Below, piece after piece: positions 1 to 10,362 of a DNA stretch of 64,000 bases. This DNA is from Podocnemis expansa (taxonomy: Eukaryota; Chordata; Testudines; Podocnemididae): the NCBI GenBank assembly GCA_007922195.1, contig ML682232.1, positions 2,809,076-2,873,075 of the forward strand, read 5' to 3'. How positions within the stretch are numbered: position 1 is the stretch's first letter; every line of letters begins with the position of its first letter. The position numbers were made by a program, and so were the translations under genes. A model generated the notes under the pieces. It was not told the DNA's origin, did not search any database, and saw nothing but the letters and a program-made list of their open reading frames with translations.

Positions 1-3000
1 ATGCCTGAGGTAGGAAGGCTCCAAGGGGCAGATCCAGGAATTGTGGCTCCGCAGAAAGGCCCAGCTAAAAGCAAGAGTTTTCCTTTTGAGAGTCCACAGT
101 TATTTGGACAGCAATAAAGTACTGAGCCCAGAATCAAAAGCTAAATACTAACGTATTGTAGGTGATAATTCCCCAGACTGCTGAGGAAGTTGGCTTTATC
201 ACAGCTCCAAAATACCTGTTTATTTTGCAATCACAGTAAACTTGCTTTTAATTCCATTTACTGGAGAGTTAAACCAGCCAATACCCTTATACTTATTTAC
301 TTTAACTTTCTTCCCAAAAATAAGCGTCTCTATTTCAGAACCCTAACATATGAGTTCTGTGGGAAAAGGATAGAATTTTTACAAAAATGTGATTAGGTGC
401 CAAAGAATTTTGATGCTTCAGAAAGTTTTGCTGTAGTCCAAAGCCATCTAGTTTGCCATTAATAGTCTTAAGAGTCAAAGTAAAGTACATCACAGCCTTA
501 GATCCAGGACTATTTTATAAATACGAATAACAACAGATTTTCACACTGGGAAAAGATTTAAAACACATTTCATTTAAATCAACCAAGTTGTTTACAACAG
601 TCACAGACCTCATTGACACTTATGTTAATTATAAATGATGTTTTAAAACAGTAGTCATTTCCCTCTGCTTGATTCTGCTCCAAAGTCCCAGTGTTATATG
701 TGTGATGTCACGAGCATTTTCACAACAACAAACCAATGATATCTGCACAGCATTATGACTTCACTGCAGGATCAGACAAATACTTAAGAAGAAAACACCT
801 ACATGGGGACAAATACCTCCAACCAAGTGCAAAAAGAAAATAGAAAATGAAACTGTTTGCTGTGCATGCTCTTTGTTTGTTTTTTTGTTTTAATAAAAAC
901 CCTCAGTACTACCTGTGTGAAATCTCACAAAGTGAAGGTTAACAACATCTGTTTTCATAACAAGCTTTTCAGTATAACACAAGCAGCATGAAAATGATGC
1001 ACAGCAGATATTTTCTCAACACACTATAATATACTCTCCCTACAACTTTTAGTCTGAGTAGTATTTTCTTTAGACATGTTTACTTGTACTTACTGGTTAC
1101 ATTGTAAGAATCAGAATTTTAGAACATTCCTATGCATCAATATTCTTAACTTCTCTCTTATTATTCAGATACTGAACTATTTAGTAAATAAATGCATAAC
1201 ATACTGAAAAAGGATGACTATTGTTAGCTACATACTAAAAAGAGGTGACTTTTTAGTTTATGTCAGCAGTGACAGCATAATTCAGAATAAAAACACCTCC
1301 AATTTGTATTTATCACTCATTCTGAATTACGATTAAACCTTTATAATTAGGATAGGATTTTTACACCTTACCATGCAGTCAAATAGCATTAACCAAAGAA
1401 AGCTTTCAGGGCACAAGAACTACTGAAAGCTGAGGGGTAATGTCATTACTGAGAGTCTGAAACTGACATTAACCCTTTGTGTCACAATGCTTTATGAAGA
1501 GATGTTACCTTAAAAATTGCCAGGCTAATTTAGCAGATAACTGAATGTTTTGAAACATGTCAGGACTGAACAAGCAAATGGACTTTACTTTTCCATGAGG
1601 CTTAAATGCCTGTGTTTTAGATCTATTTTATCAGACATGCCCACAGAAAACAAGTATTAGTCCCCTCATTTTAAAGACACATGATTTCACATTTGATTTG
1701 AACTCCAAATAAAAGAGCCAGTTTAATCAGTGGGGGAAAAAATAGAAAAGTAATGTGGGAGATCAGTCTAAATGCTTTAAACAAAGTAGGAGGAAGCATC
1801 ATTGAACACACTGTAGTATCTATTTGAGTTTCAAATAACTCTTCCTCTTTCCTTATATAAAATAAGAAATTGGCACCTTCTTACAGTAAAACACTGTTAA
1901 AACACTATTAAGCACTCATCTCTAGTAATTAAAGGTGGCAAATATTATAGTCTTATTAAAGATGCCTTATTGAATATACAGTGATACATATGAGGTTATT
2001 AAATGGTTACTCTTTGTTAGGCTATGGATTTTGGGGAAAGACGATATCATTCTTATATATGAGTATAAATGAGAAACAGAATTAAACATTTATTTTAAGG
2101 TAAGCTGTCTCTTCAAAGCAAAATGCAGGGTGTTCATCTTGCAAGATTAATCAAGACCCAGAAATGAATAACCATCTGTAAAGCTCAATTTATTACTAAT
2201 CCTATCTGGAACCAGAAAAAGTATTGAACAATACGATCAAAACATACCCCATCTTCACTATGGATTCAGATCTGTGAATAATTATATTTATTTGTTTAGT
2301 TTTTTTATATCGGGTCTACATTGTCTTTAAATGCTCCAACTCTGTTTAAAATAAAATCAGAGTTAAAGAACTGAGGCGACTCCTGCATGTCTATTTTCTG
2401 ACAAAGATATTTCACTAAACTTATAGTGTGAACTTACCAACACTGTAACATTGCAACTGAAAACATTTTATTAAAAAGTGCTGAATCAAAGTCTGAGAGC
2501 TTTGACAGTACCAACATTTTAGCATTAGAAAATAAGGCAGTTACAAATCAATGCATTACGTTAGCTAGAACAGTGGGAGACACGCTGAGAATAAAAATGA
2601 GAAACAAAGAAAAGACATAAAATATATGCAGACTAGGTGCTACAGTAGAAAGTGGTACATACCTGTATTAAATTCTTCTTAAAAATAAAAAAATTACATA
2701 CCATCTCTATAATATTTTCCTTTAATGCAAAAATACTGCACACAACCCCATTCCTATTCTTCATTCAGCCATAAAACGGTACAACACAACATGAAGCTGC
2801 TTCACAGTGATTCAACTCAAGTGCAATCAGGCATGCTGCTATTCTGCAATGGTATCTGTTCTCCTAAATTCCATCGTGTTCCCTAGGCAGCATTAAATGC
2901 ATTTTCTATTTTTTTTTTTTGTTACAACTTAGCTATTAGCATCAAATTGATTTTGCTCTTCTTAGCTAATAGTTCCTTCTGCATCTCAGTTCTATTTCAG

Positions 3001-4139
3001 CAAAATGGGAGTCAGCTTCCTTATTCCTAGTGAAATATAAAATCAACAACAGAGGATAGTAAGCATCCCTGGTGCTTTATGTGCTGGTAACTTCACCCAT
3101 CGCAGTTTTCTCTTGCCACTGCTTCTGAATGCAGAATTCACTGCAATAGCCACAGCCCTCCTGTGGGGAAGGCAGCTTCTCTTCACAGATTGAGTAAAAC
3201 AGGCTTAGTGAGAGTCCTTGCTCACAGAAACAACACATGTGATGCTCCCTGAAAGCTAGCTGGTGCATCACTGGCCATAACACTGATAACACACTGAAGT
3301 GCTGCCTCTTGCTTGGTGAAGAATATTGGTTGCTAGGGCCATGTCTTATCTAAGCTTTCATTCATCAGTCTAACGTGACTCGGAGTAAGAACTGTAGAGT
3401 CATTTCTTCCAGTACACCTTTCATTAGCAGGTGGTCACTTTTCTTAATAAAACTGAAGAATGATTTAATAATTATTGTTCTATATTTATTTAATGGTGCT
3501 CCCAGATAATGATAAACACACCACAGTATTTGCATACAGAATGTTTTGTATGTTATCAATTAATGGAGGAACTCTAGTTTTGTTTACTGACAGCCAGGCA
3601 GTGAGAATTGATTGACCACATATTAACAAACATTCAGTACAACACTGTGGGTGCATACTTTAAAATGTCAATTGATTTAACAGCATCTGTGGTTTCAAAA
3701 ATAGATCAGGGTCATAGTCAGTGTATTATACATACACATTCAGCAGAGTTTTACACATCAGAATTATATCAACACATCCAGAAAAACATTACATACAAAC
3801 ACACGAGAAAGACAAAATATTACACATCAGTTATATACATTCACATTTTATGAATCTACAAATAAGTATGAATGCTCACATATGTGAATATCTTTTACTG
3901 TCACATTACACGTACATCTTACTACCCACAAAATCTATTAGAACTTAAATGTTATTTAATAACTCACCTGATTTTCATACTGGTATATTGCATAGAAACA
4001 TGTTCAAACACGTGAAGAAACAACTTTTAAAGTGCTGGCAATACCTGAAGTGGCTATAAGTGAATGATCTGGAAACCTATTTCATCAGTGCCCTAAAAAA
4101 CTACTAGAATACAAGAATTCTTTTTTAAAAAATTATTTA
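1..4139. other. Unassigned AT-rich intergenic sequence
   Basis: I see no recognisable gene, transposon or RNA here. The only open frames are short (under about 85 codons), lack family resemblance and show no convincing splice context. There is a T-run near 2910-2921 and an A/C-rich stretch around 3700-3900 that yields spurious overlapping frames. An old, unrecognised repeat cannot be excluded by eye. Confidence 0.5.
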
Positions 4140-4815
4140 TAGACCAGCAAAAGAAAATTTAAGTATGTCAGAAGTAAGATGCCTGCTAAACAACCAGCGC
4201 TGCCATGGGATAATCGAGATGCTAAAGAAGCACTCAAAGAAGATAAGATCATGGCAGAGAAGGGAAATGAATTTTTTGCATCAGTTTCACAGCTGAAGAT
4301 GTGAAGAAGATTCCTAAATCTAAGTCATTCTTTTTACGTGACAAATCAGACATTGGAGGTGGTTTTGGAACAAACTATAAACAATAATAACTCAACAAGA
4401 CCAAACGGCATTCAGCCAAGAGTTCTGAAGGAACTCAAATGTGAAATTGTAGAGCTATAGTATGCAAGCTATCCTTTAAATCAGCTTCTGTATCAGATGA
4501 CTGGAGGATAGCTAATGTGATGCCAATTAAAAATAAAAACAAAAACAAACGCTCCAAATATGATCCCATCTATCACCTGCTGGTAAGCTTAACTTCAGAA
4601 CCAGACAAATTGATTGCCACTGTAGTAAAGAACAGAATTATCAGACACACAAACTAATACAGTTTGTTGGGGAAGATTCAACATGGTTTTTCTAAAGGGG
4701 AATCATGCCTCCTCAATCTATTAGAATTCTTTTTGGGGAGTCAACAAGCCCGTGGACAAGGGTGATCCAATAGATACAATGTATTAGATTTTCAGAAAGC
4801 CTTTGACAATGTACA
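4140..4815 (+). mobile_element. CR1 LINE, central segment (5' part of a broken copy)
   Basis: This matches the body of the CR1 non-LTR retrotransposon of turtles and crocodilians, upstream of and into the reverse transcriptase. It includes the stretch that would encode the FQKAFD-like motif (agattttcagaaagcctttgacaa, 4788-4813). It is riddled with stops and indels and so is not coding. The CR1 sequence stops at about 4815 and resumes at 7371 and 7607, so it is one copy split by later insertions. The element is recognised from memory of the consensus, not by alignment. Confidence 0.75.
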
Positions 4816-5149
4816 ATGCAACACATCCCCATGATAACCCTTATAGTGCAAATATGCATTGTTCAATGAAAAGTATGTCATGGTCAATATTTCTGGAATG
4901 CTCATGACATACTGAACATTATTGTTATAGTAATATAATTGCAGTGTCATGTGCATGGTTATGAGGCTTCACTATGTGATATGCCCAAAGATATGTCTCA
5001 TGGCTCAAAACACATCCAAGCAAGCCACTGAGCAGATGAGCAGTTCACACTTCACTAAGATATGAATAAAACAAATCCACTTCTTAACATTCCAAGAACA
5101 AAGGACTAACATACATATGAAAGCATCGAAGAGACCCTCAAGTGAGATG

Positions 5150-5363
5150 AAAGAAACAAGGAGTCCTGTGGCACTTTTAGAGACTAACAAATTAATTTAT
5201 CATATGAATTTTCATAGGAGAAAACCCCACCTTTGTCTGATGAAGTGGGATTTTCTCCCACAAAAGTTCATGTGATAAATAAATTTGTTAGTCTGTTAAA
5301 GTGCCATATGACTCCTTGTTTGTTTTGCTGAAATAGACTAACATGGCTACCCTTCAGAATTTG
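5150..5363. mobile_element. Fold-back (palindromic) Penelope-like element tail
   Basis: Two copies of the PLE tail are joined head to head: a minus-strand arm (about 5150-5235) followed by a plus-strand arm (about 5236-5363). Both carry the family signature (aaggagtcctgtggcac in one orientation, its complement in the other). The junction lies at the hammerhead-like segment (ctgatgaagtggg). The insertion is bounded by an exact 11-bp target duplication, tcaagtgagat, at 5139-5149 and 5364-5374. No coding sequence is present. PLE copies are known for inverted and tandem terminal-repeat arrangements. Confidence 0.85.
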
Positions 5364-5648
5364 TCAAGTGAGATAGCCCCCTTTTCCTTGGGCAGCTTGG
5401 AACCACGATAAGGTAATGTTCACTAAGCCAGGTATGGATCAACCCATACAAGGACACTGTCACCTGATTCTGGAGGATGGCAAGCCCCAGGGGGAAGTAG
5501 GCATTTTTTAAAAAGAGGAGACATTTTTGCAGCCTCCCTCTCTCTTCCACATCCATCTACAAACACCACTAATCAGCTGAAGTGCTGACCCAGCAGGGAA
5601 CCTGGCTGGAAAGGACTTTAGCCAGCTTGTGATGAGAATCATCTAAGG

Positions 5649-6836
5649 CAGTGGTTCCCAACCTTTTCTCTGCTGTGGCACACCTTGATACCTTCAAATT
5701 TTTTGAGGCACACCACCATTTAAAAAAAAAAAAAATCACTTCATGAATATGCAAATTAACTTAAGTTACTTATGAATATTCATAAACCATGGCACAGTGT
5801 TTCAGAAATGCTGCTATGTGGTGCAGTAGGGGTAGCAGAGTGAGGCGGGGGCAAAATGGGGAGTCAGGAGCTGTATGCAGTGGCAGGAGTGAGTGTGGGG
5901 AGCACCGCAGGGCAAGGGTGGCAAAAGAGGACAAGGGCAGCCATATTGTGAACAGCACAAGGGTGCCAAGAGAGGATAGAGGAAGGGAGAACACAAGTGA
6001 CTTTGTTGGAGGGCAGAGGGAACCTGGGGAGTGGGAGGGTAGGGGAGGGTAGCATGGCGCAGCATCCACTTCCCCCTTCTCCACAGTGGCTCCCTGCCAC
6101 CCAGGGCAAATCCTCACCCCACTGTTGCTCACTCCCATCCCAGTGGGACCTGTCCTCCCTCCCATCCCCCTGCTGTCTGTGGTGGACCCTCCCATCACTG
6201 CAGGGGCCAGAACTAGGCCTCCAGCCCCATCTACACCCCCACACACACACAGCCACCCCACCCCCTGGCTACACACCTCCCGACCAAAACAGCCACCCCA
6301 CAACCCCAGCTACAGGCCCTCTGGTACATATCCACTCCCACCCACCTCTGCTACACACACACCTGCCCCACACAACCCCCAGCAGCTGTCCCCCCCAAAG
6401 CCCTTACTTGGGCTGCTTGCAGACTGGCTAACAAGCTGCTCTGCCCTGCAGGAGAAGTTTCACACTTTCCCAGCTTTCCCCAGCTCTCTGCTGGCTGGGC
6501 CTAAGGTGGAGCCAGGTTTAAGGTGGAGCCACCAGAACTCTGCATTCTGGCTGCTCCTGCTATTTTTAGGAGACCCTTGGAACTCCCCATTCTAGTGCCT
6601 TCCTGTATTTTTAGGGGGCTAGAATGCTGCCTACCTAAAAATAGGGGGCATTAAAACTGTGTTCTGGTGCCTTCCCCCTTACTTTAGCCCCTGCCTTTTC
6701 CCAGCCCTGCACAGCCTAGGTGGCTGGGCTGAGCAGGGAGGAAACTTTAACTCCAGCTCCCAGGGATGCTCATGGCACACTTTGGGTGTTGCCGCGGCAC
6801 ACCAGTGTGCCCCGGCGCACTGGTTGGGAACAACTG
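5649..6836. mobile_element. Non-autonomous hAT DNA transposon, 1188 bp
   Basis: Terminal inverted repeats CAGTGGTTCCCAACC (left) and GGTTGGGAACAACTG (right) match with one mismatch. They are flanked by an exact 8-bp target duplication, atctaagg, at 5641-5648 and 6837-6844, which is diagnostic of the hAT superfamily. The interior is C-rich and repetitive, with CCCACACACA-type and CAGCCACCCCAC-type motifs around 6190-6380, and encodes no transposase. Long open frames across both strands here are by-products of low-complexity composition. It must have been mobilised in trans. Confidence 0.9.
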
Positions 6837-7370
6837 ATCTAAGGTTGTAAGGCTGCTGAAAGAGGTACACTTAGTTTAGAATGTATTTTGCTTTCTGATT
6901 TCTCTTGGTCAAATATGACCTCTTTTCCTCCAACTTATAACCAATTAAAATCTTTCTGGACTTAAATTTGCTTGTTTTATATAAAACAGTGAATTTAATT
7001 TGCGGTCTGTCAGATCCTCCTTTTGAAGTGCTAAAGCTAGTACATATTTTTTTTGTTAAACTGATGAACTGATTATGAGAGTGCAATATCCACTAGGTAG
7101 CACTGAACATTGTAAGATGGAAGTTCCTAGCATTGTACCTGGGACGGGGGATATTGACTGGGGTCATTCTGTTGCATGATCTAAAGAGTGGCTTGCCAGA
7201 AGCACATGCTCACGGAGTTGGGAACAACTTGCTGGAGGCTGTGTGTGATCTGCCCAAGAGTGGGAGTTAGCACAGCAGAGTACGATGGGCTCCAGAAGTG
7301 GAGGATCAGGGTAACACAGTGATTCACCAGTCCAGATTGCAGAGGTAACACTTCATGAGGCCAGTCACTG

Positions 7371-7438
7371 AAAGCTCTTAAGGAAAGTAAGCTATTGTGG
7401 GATAAGATGGAAGGTCCTCTCTTGGATCAGTAGCTGCT
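7371..7438 (+). mobile_element. CR1 LINE continuation between two insertions
   Basis: This short piece (aaagctcttaaggaaag onward) corresponds to the CR1 sequence that should follow directly after the segment ending near 4815. It shows that 4140-8735 is one disrupted copy. The PLE tail inserted at its right edge carries a duplicated CR1 target. Confidence 0.65.
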
Positions 7439-7445
7439 TAGAAGA

Positions 7446-7606
7446 ATCTTAAAATCTTAAATCTTAAAATCTTCAAGCATATGACAAAGTGGGGTTTTCT
7501 CTAAAGAAAGCTCATATGATAAATAAATTTGTTAGTCTTTAAAAGTTCCACAAGACTCCTTGCTTGTTTTGTTGAACTAGAACAACATGGCTATCCCTTT
7601 GGAACT
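7446..7606 (+). mobile_element. Penelope-like element tail inserted into CR1
   Basis: This is a single plus-strand PLE tail: acaaagtggggttttct, then aaataaatttgttagtc, then the end ggctatccctttgg. It interrupts CR1. An imperfect 11-bp target duplication (tgcttagaaga at 7435-7445, tgcctaaaaga at 7607-7617, 9 of 11 matching) lies in CR1 sequence. The 5' end contains a small TTAAAATC repeat (7447-7475). The hammerhead-like core is damaged here. Confidence 0.8.
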
Positions 7607-8735
7607 TGCCTAAAAGACAGGAAACAAAGGTTTGGAATAAATGGTCAGTTTTCAGAATGGAGACAGATAGACAGTGATTACTTCCAGGGATCTGTTGTGG
7701 GACCAGTGCTATTCAACATATTGATAAATGATGTGGAAACAGAGGTAAACAGTGAGGTAGAAAAGTCTACAGATGATAAAATCTAAATCTAGAAAGTTAA
7801 GTCCAAAGCAGACTGCGGGAAGTTATGAAAGACATCACAGAACTGGGTAACTGGGCAACAAAATGGCAGATGGAATTCAATGCTGTTAATGCAAAGTAAT
7901 GCACACTGGAAAACAATCTCAGCTATACATATAAAATGACAGGATCTAAATTAGCAGACATTACTCAAGAATGAGATCTTGGAGTTATTGTGAATAGCTC
8001 TTTGAAAACATCCATGAAATGTGAAGCAGCACTAAAAATAGCTACAAAATCATTTGGAAAGCAATAGATGATAAAACAGAATATATCATATTGCCTCTTT
8101 ATAAATCCACAGTGCACCCACATCTTGAATACTTCATGCCAATTTTGCCATCCCATTTCAAAAAAGATATATTGAATTTTAAAAAGTACAGAAAAAGGCA
8201 ATAGAAATTATCAGTGCGTATGGAAAAGCTTCTATATGTGGAGAAATTAATAAGACAAGAACTTTTCAGTTTGAAAAGAGATGATTAAGGAGGAATAAGA
8301 TAGACGTTTATAAAATCATGACTGTGTAGGGAGATAAAATAATTTCCATTAGTTTTCTCATAACACAAGAAGTAAGGGTCACCAAATATGATTAATCAAC
8401 AGTAAGTTTAAAATGAACAAAAGGAAATATTTCTTCATGCAACACACAGTCAACCTGTGAAACTCTTTCCCAGAGGATGTTATGAAGGCCAAAATTATAA
8501 CAGTGTTGAAAAAAAGAACTAGATAAATTCATGGATGATAAATCCATCTTTAGTCAGGATGAGCAGGGATGCAAAACTGTGCTATGAAATGTCTATAGGA
8601 GCTGTTGGCCCGAAGCTGGGAATAGATTTTTGATGGTTCTGTTCATTCCCTCTGAAGCACCTGTACTGGCCCCTGTCAGAAGGCAGGGATACTGGGCCAC
8701 TGGTCTGACCCACTATGGCTGTGCTTATATTCTAA
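7607..8735 (+). mobile_element. CR1 LINE, 3' end
   Basis: The segment covers the end of reverse transcriptase and the 3' part of CR1. Around 7689-7730 a frame reads QGSVVGPVLFNILIND, close to the usual QGSVLGPxLFNxxIND block of CR1 reverse transcriptase. It then runs through the well-known distal region to the terminal segment with tctgacccactatgg at about 8704-8718, ending near 8735 as CR1 copies do. Stops and indels make it a dead copy. Confidence 0.85.
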
Positions 8736-10200
8736 GTGGATTAAAATTTATTTAAATTTTATGAATAGTAAATTTTACTTCTTGCAATCATAGCATTATC
8801 CTCATTACACAATGAGATTTTCAGAAAACAATGGATTTTTGTGTGTGAAGACTGATTGAATAAAATGAAACAAGATTCTTCTATTGTCATTATATGTAGG
8901 ATAATAAAGTTATTTTTCAGAGATTTCTGGTTTATTGGCATTATGACAAACAATATTACACTGCATAATGTTTAAAATGCTGTCTTATTGTAATATATGT
9001 TTCCTATAAACACTTTTTACAGCAGAATTATATTTACACTCCTAAGCCACATTAATACAACTTTTGTTACAGAAATTCTGCTGATGGCAAAATTATGAAC
9101 CTATGACCTAGGGACTTCATTTTTAATCCAAAGTATTTCATGTAAATCTATATATTCTATATATTTGCCAAATCTTCAACATTGTTGCTCCAGACAAAGA
9201 AGAAAATTACATTCATTATTTACACAATAAATAATACCAGAGGATGAGAGGAAATAAACACCATTAGCATGAAAGCCTGATCATGCATACCTTTCACTGT
9301 ATGAGTGGTCCTAATTCATGGAAGCAGTCCCAGAGAAGACCCCTTGAAGTGAGGACTGCTCATGCCAAGATTTGACGAATATGGCAACAAGAGAAGAACC
9401 TAATACTAAAATGTGTTCCAGGCATCAAACATGCCATGAAGTCAGGTCCTCAGTTAAATAATTACAACACACACAAATCTATTTCAGGCTTGAGATGAGG
9501 ACACTGTCAAAAAGGTTGATACTGAAAGACAAAATCAAAGTAGTTAGTTTTAGGGAAGGATTTAAAAAAAGAAAATGAAGACTGCTTAACGCAGCCCCTC
9601 ACACCACTCATTTAATATGGAACTTTGTATGCACACAATATTGCTTGTAGTGATCATTTAGTTTGTTAGACGGATTAACCCTGCTTCCCATGAACCAATT
9701 TGTAAGTGTTTACCCCTTGCTTATACTAATCAGACTTACAATTGCTGACCAGTTCAGTTTGGAAATCATTTTCTTCAAGTTCTCAGCATCCAAAGAGAAT
9801 ATTACACTTTTGTGTGTCTTTCAGCTGATACTAAAACACAAAAAGCCTTACAACATGTAGGTGTGTCAGTTAGACACAACAATGATTTCATTGATCTTTC
9901 CTGGAATTAAAATGTCAGCAAGACAAATTTTGTTTCTAATCATCTTGCTCTAACTCTCCAAAGAGTTCAGACTTTTACAGATGTGCAAACAGTGATTATT
10001 TGGAACAAGAGCTGCCCAGATTGATCCTCACAACAGAAGTGTTTTGTATTTCTATTCCCATCATTCTAAATGTTCCTTGCATTGGAATGACATGCGCCAC
10101 TCTATATAGCAAAATCTCACCAGAGTTTCACCTAACATATAGGGTGCAGAAACACACCCAGACATAATAGCCCTGCATGCCATTAAATATCTCTGGTAAG
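8736..10200. other. Unassigned intergenic sequence
   Basis: I recognise nothing with confidence. A stretch around 9270-9380 has the weak self-complementary look of old hairpin repeats common in reptile genomes, but I cannot bound it. Confidence 0.4.
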
Positions 10201-10212
10201 CCTATGAATGGA

Positions 10213-10350
10213 CTTACATTCCCCTAAATTTATTTTCCTCCTGTTCTGTAAGCTCCCCATCTTCAAACATCTGACAAAGTGGGATTCTCTCCCATGAAAG
10301 CTCATGGAATAATTTTTTTAGTCTTTAAAAGTGCCATCAGACTCTGTTTT
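10213..10350 (+). mobile_element. Truncated Penelope-like element tail with 12-bp TSD
   Basis: A 138-bp plus-strand PLE 3' fragment carries catctgacaaagtggg, a ctcccatgaaagctcatgg segment and ttagtctttaaaagtgcc. It is flanked by an exact 12-bp duplication, cctatgaatgga, at 10201-10212 and 10351-10362. Both element ends are truncated relative to other copies. The copy keeps the GAAA half of the hammerhead-like motif but has CTGACAA instead of CTGACGA. Confidence 0.85.
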
Positions 10351-10362
10351 CCTATGAATGGA

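Larger units (their letters stand above)
4816..7368. mobile_element. Probable LTR-type insertion inside CR1 (host of two further insertions)
   Basis: This block separates two parts of one CR1 copy. With the nested PLE (5150-5363) and hAT (5649-6836) removed, about 1.1 kb of single-copy-looking sequence remains, with no coding potential. It includes an AATTAAA-like polyadenylation signal near 6943. Length, lack of ORFs and composition suggest a solo long terminal repeat of an endogenous retrovirus-like element, and parts look familiar from reptile LTRs. I could not fix TG/CA ends or a clean short target duplication, so the class is an inference. An alternative is an unrelated DNA element or a rearrangement. 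Confidence 0.35.

Noticed and set aside
5770..6595. Open frames of 130-177 codons on both strands around 5.8-6.6 kb
   Set aside because: They overlap each other in several frames, are Pro/His/Thr- or Gly-rich from C-rich repeats, and lie inside a hAT element with precise ends and an 8-bp duplication.
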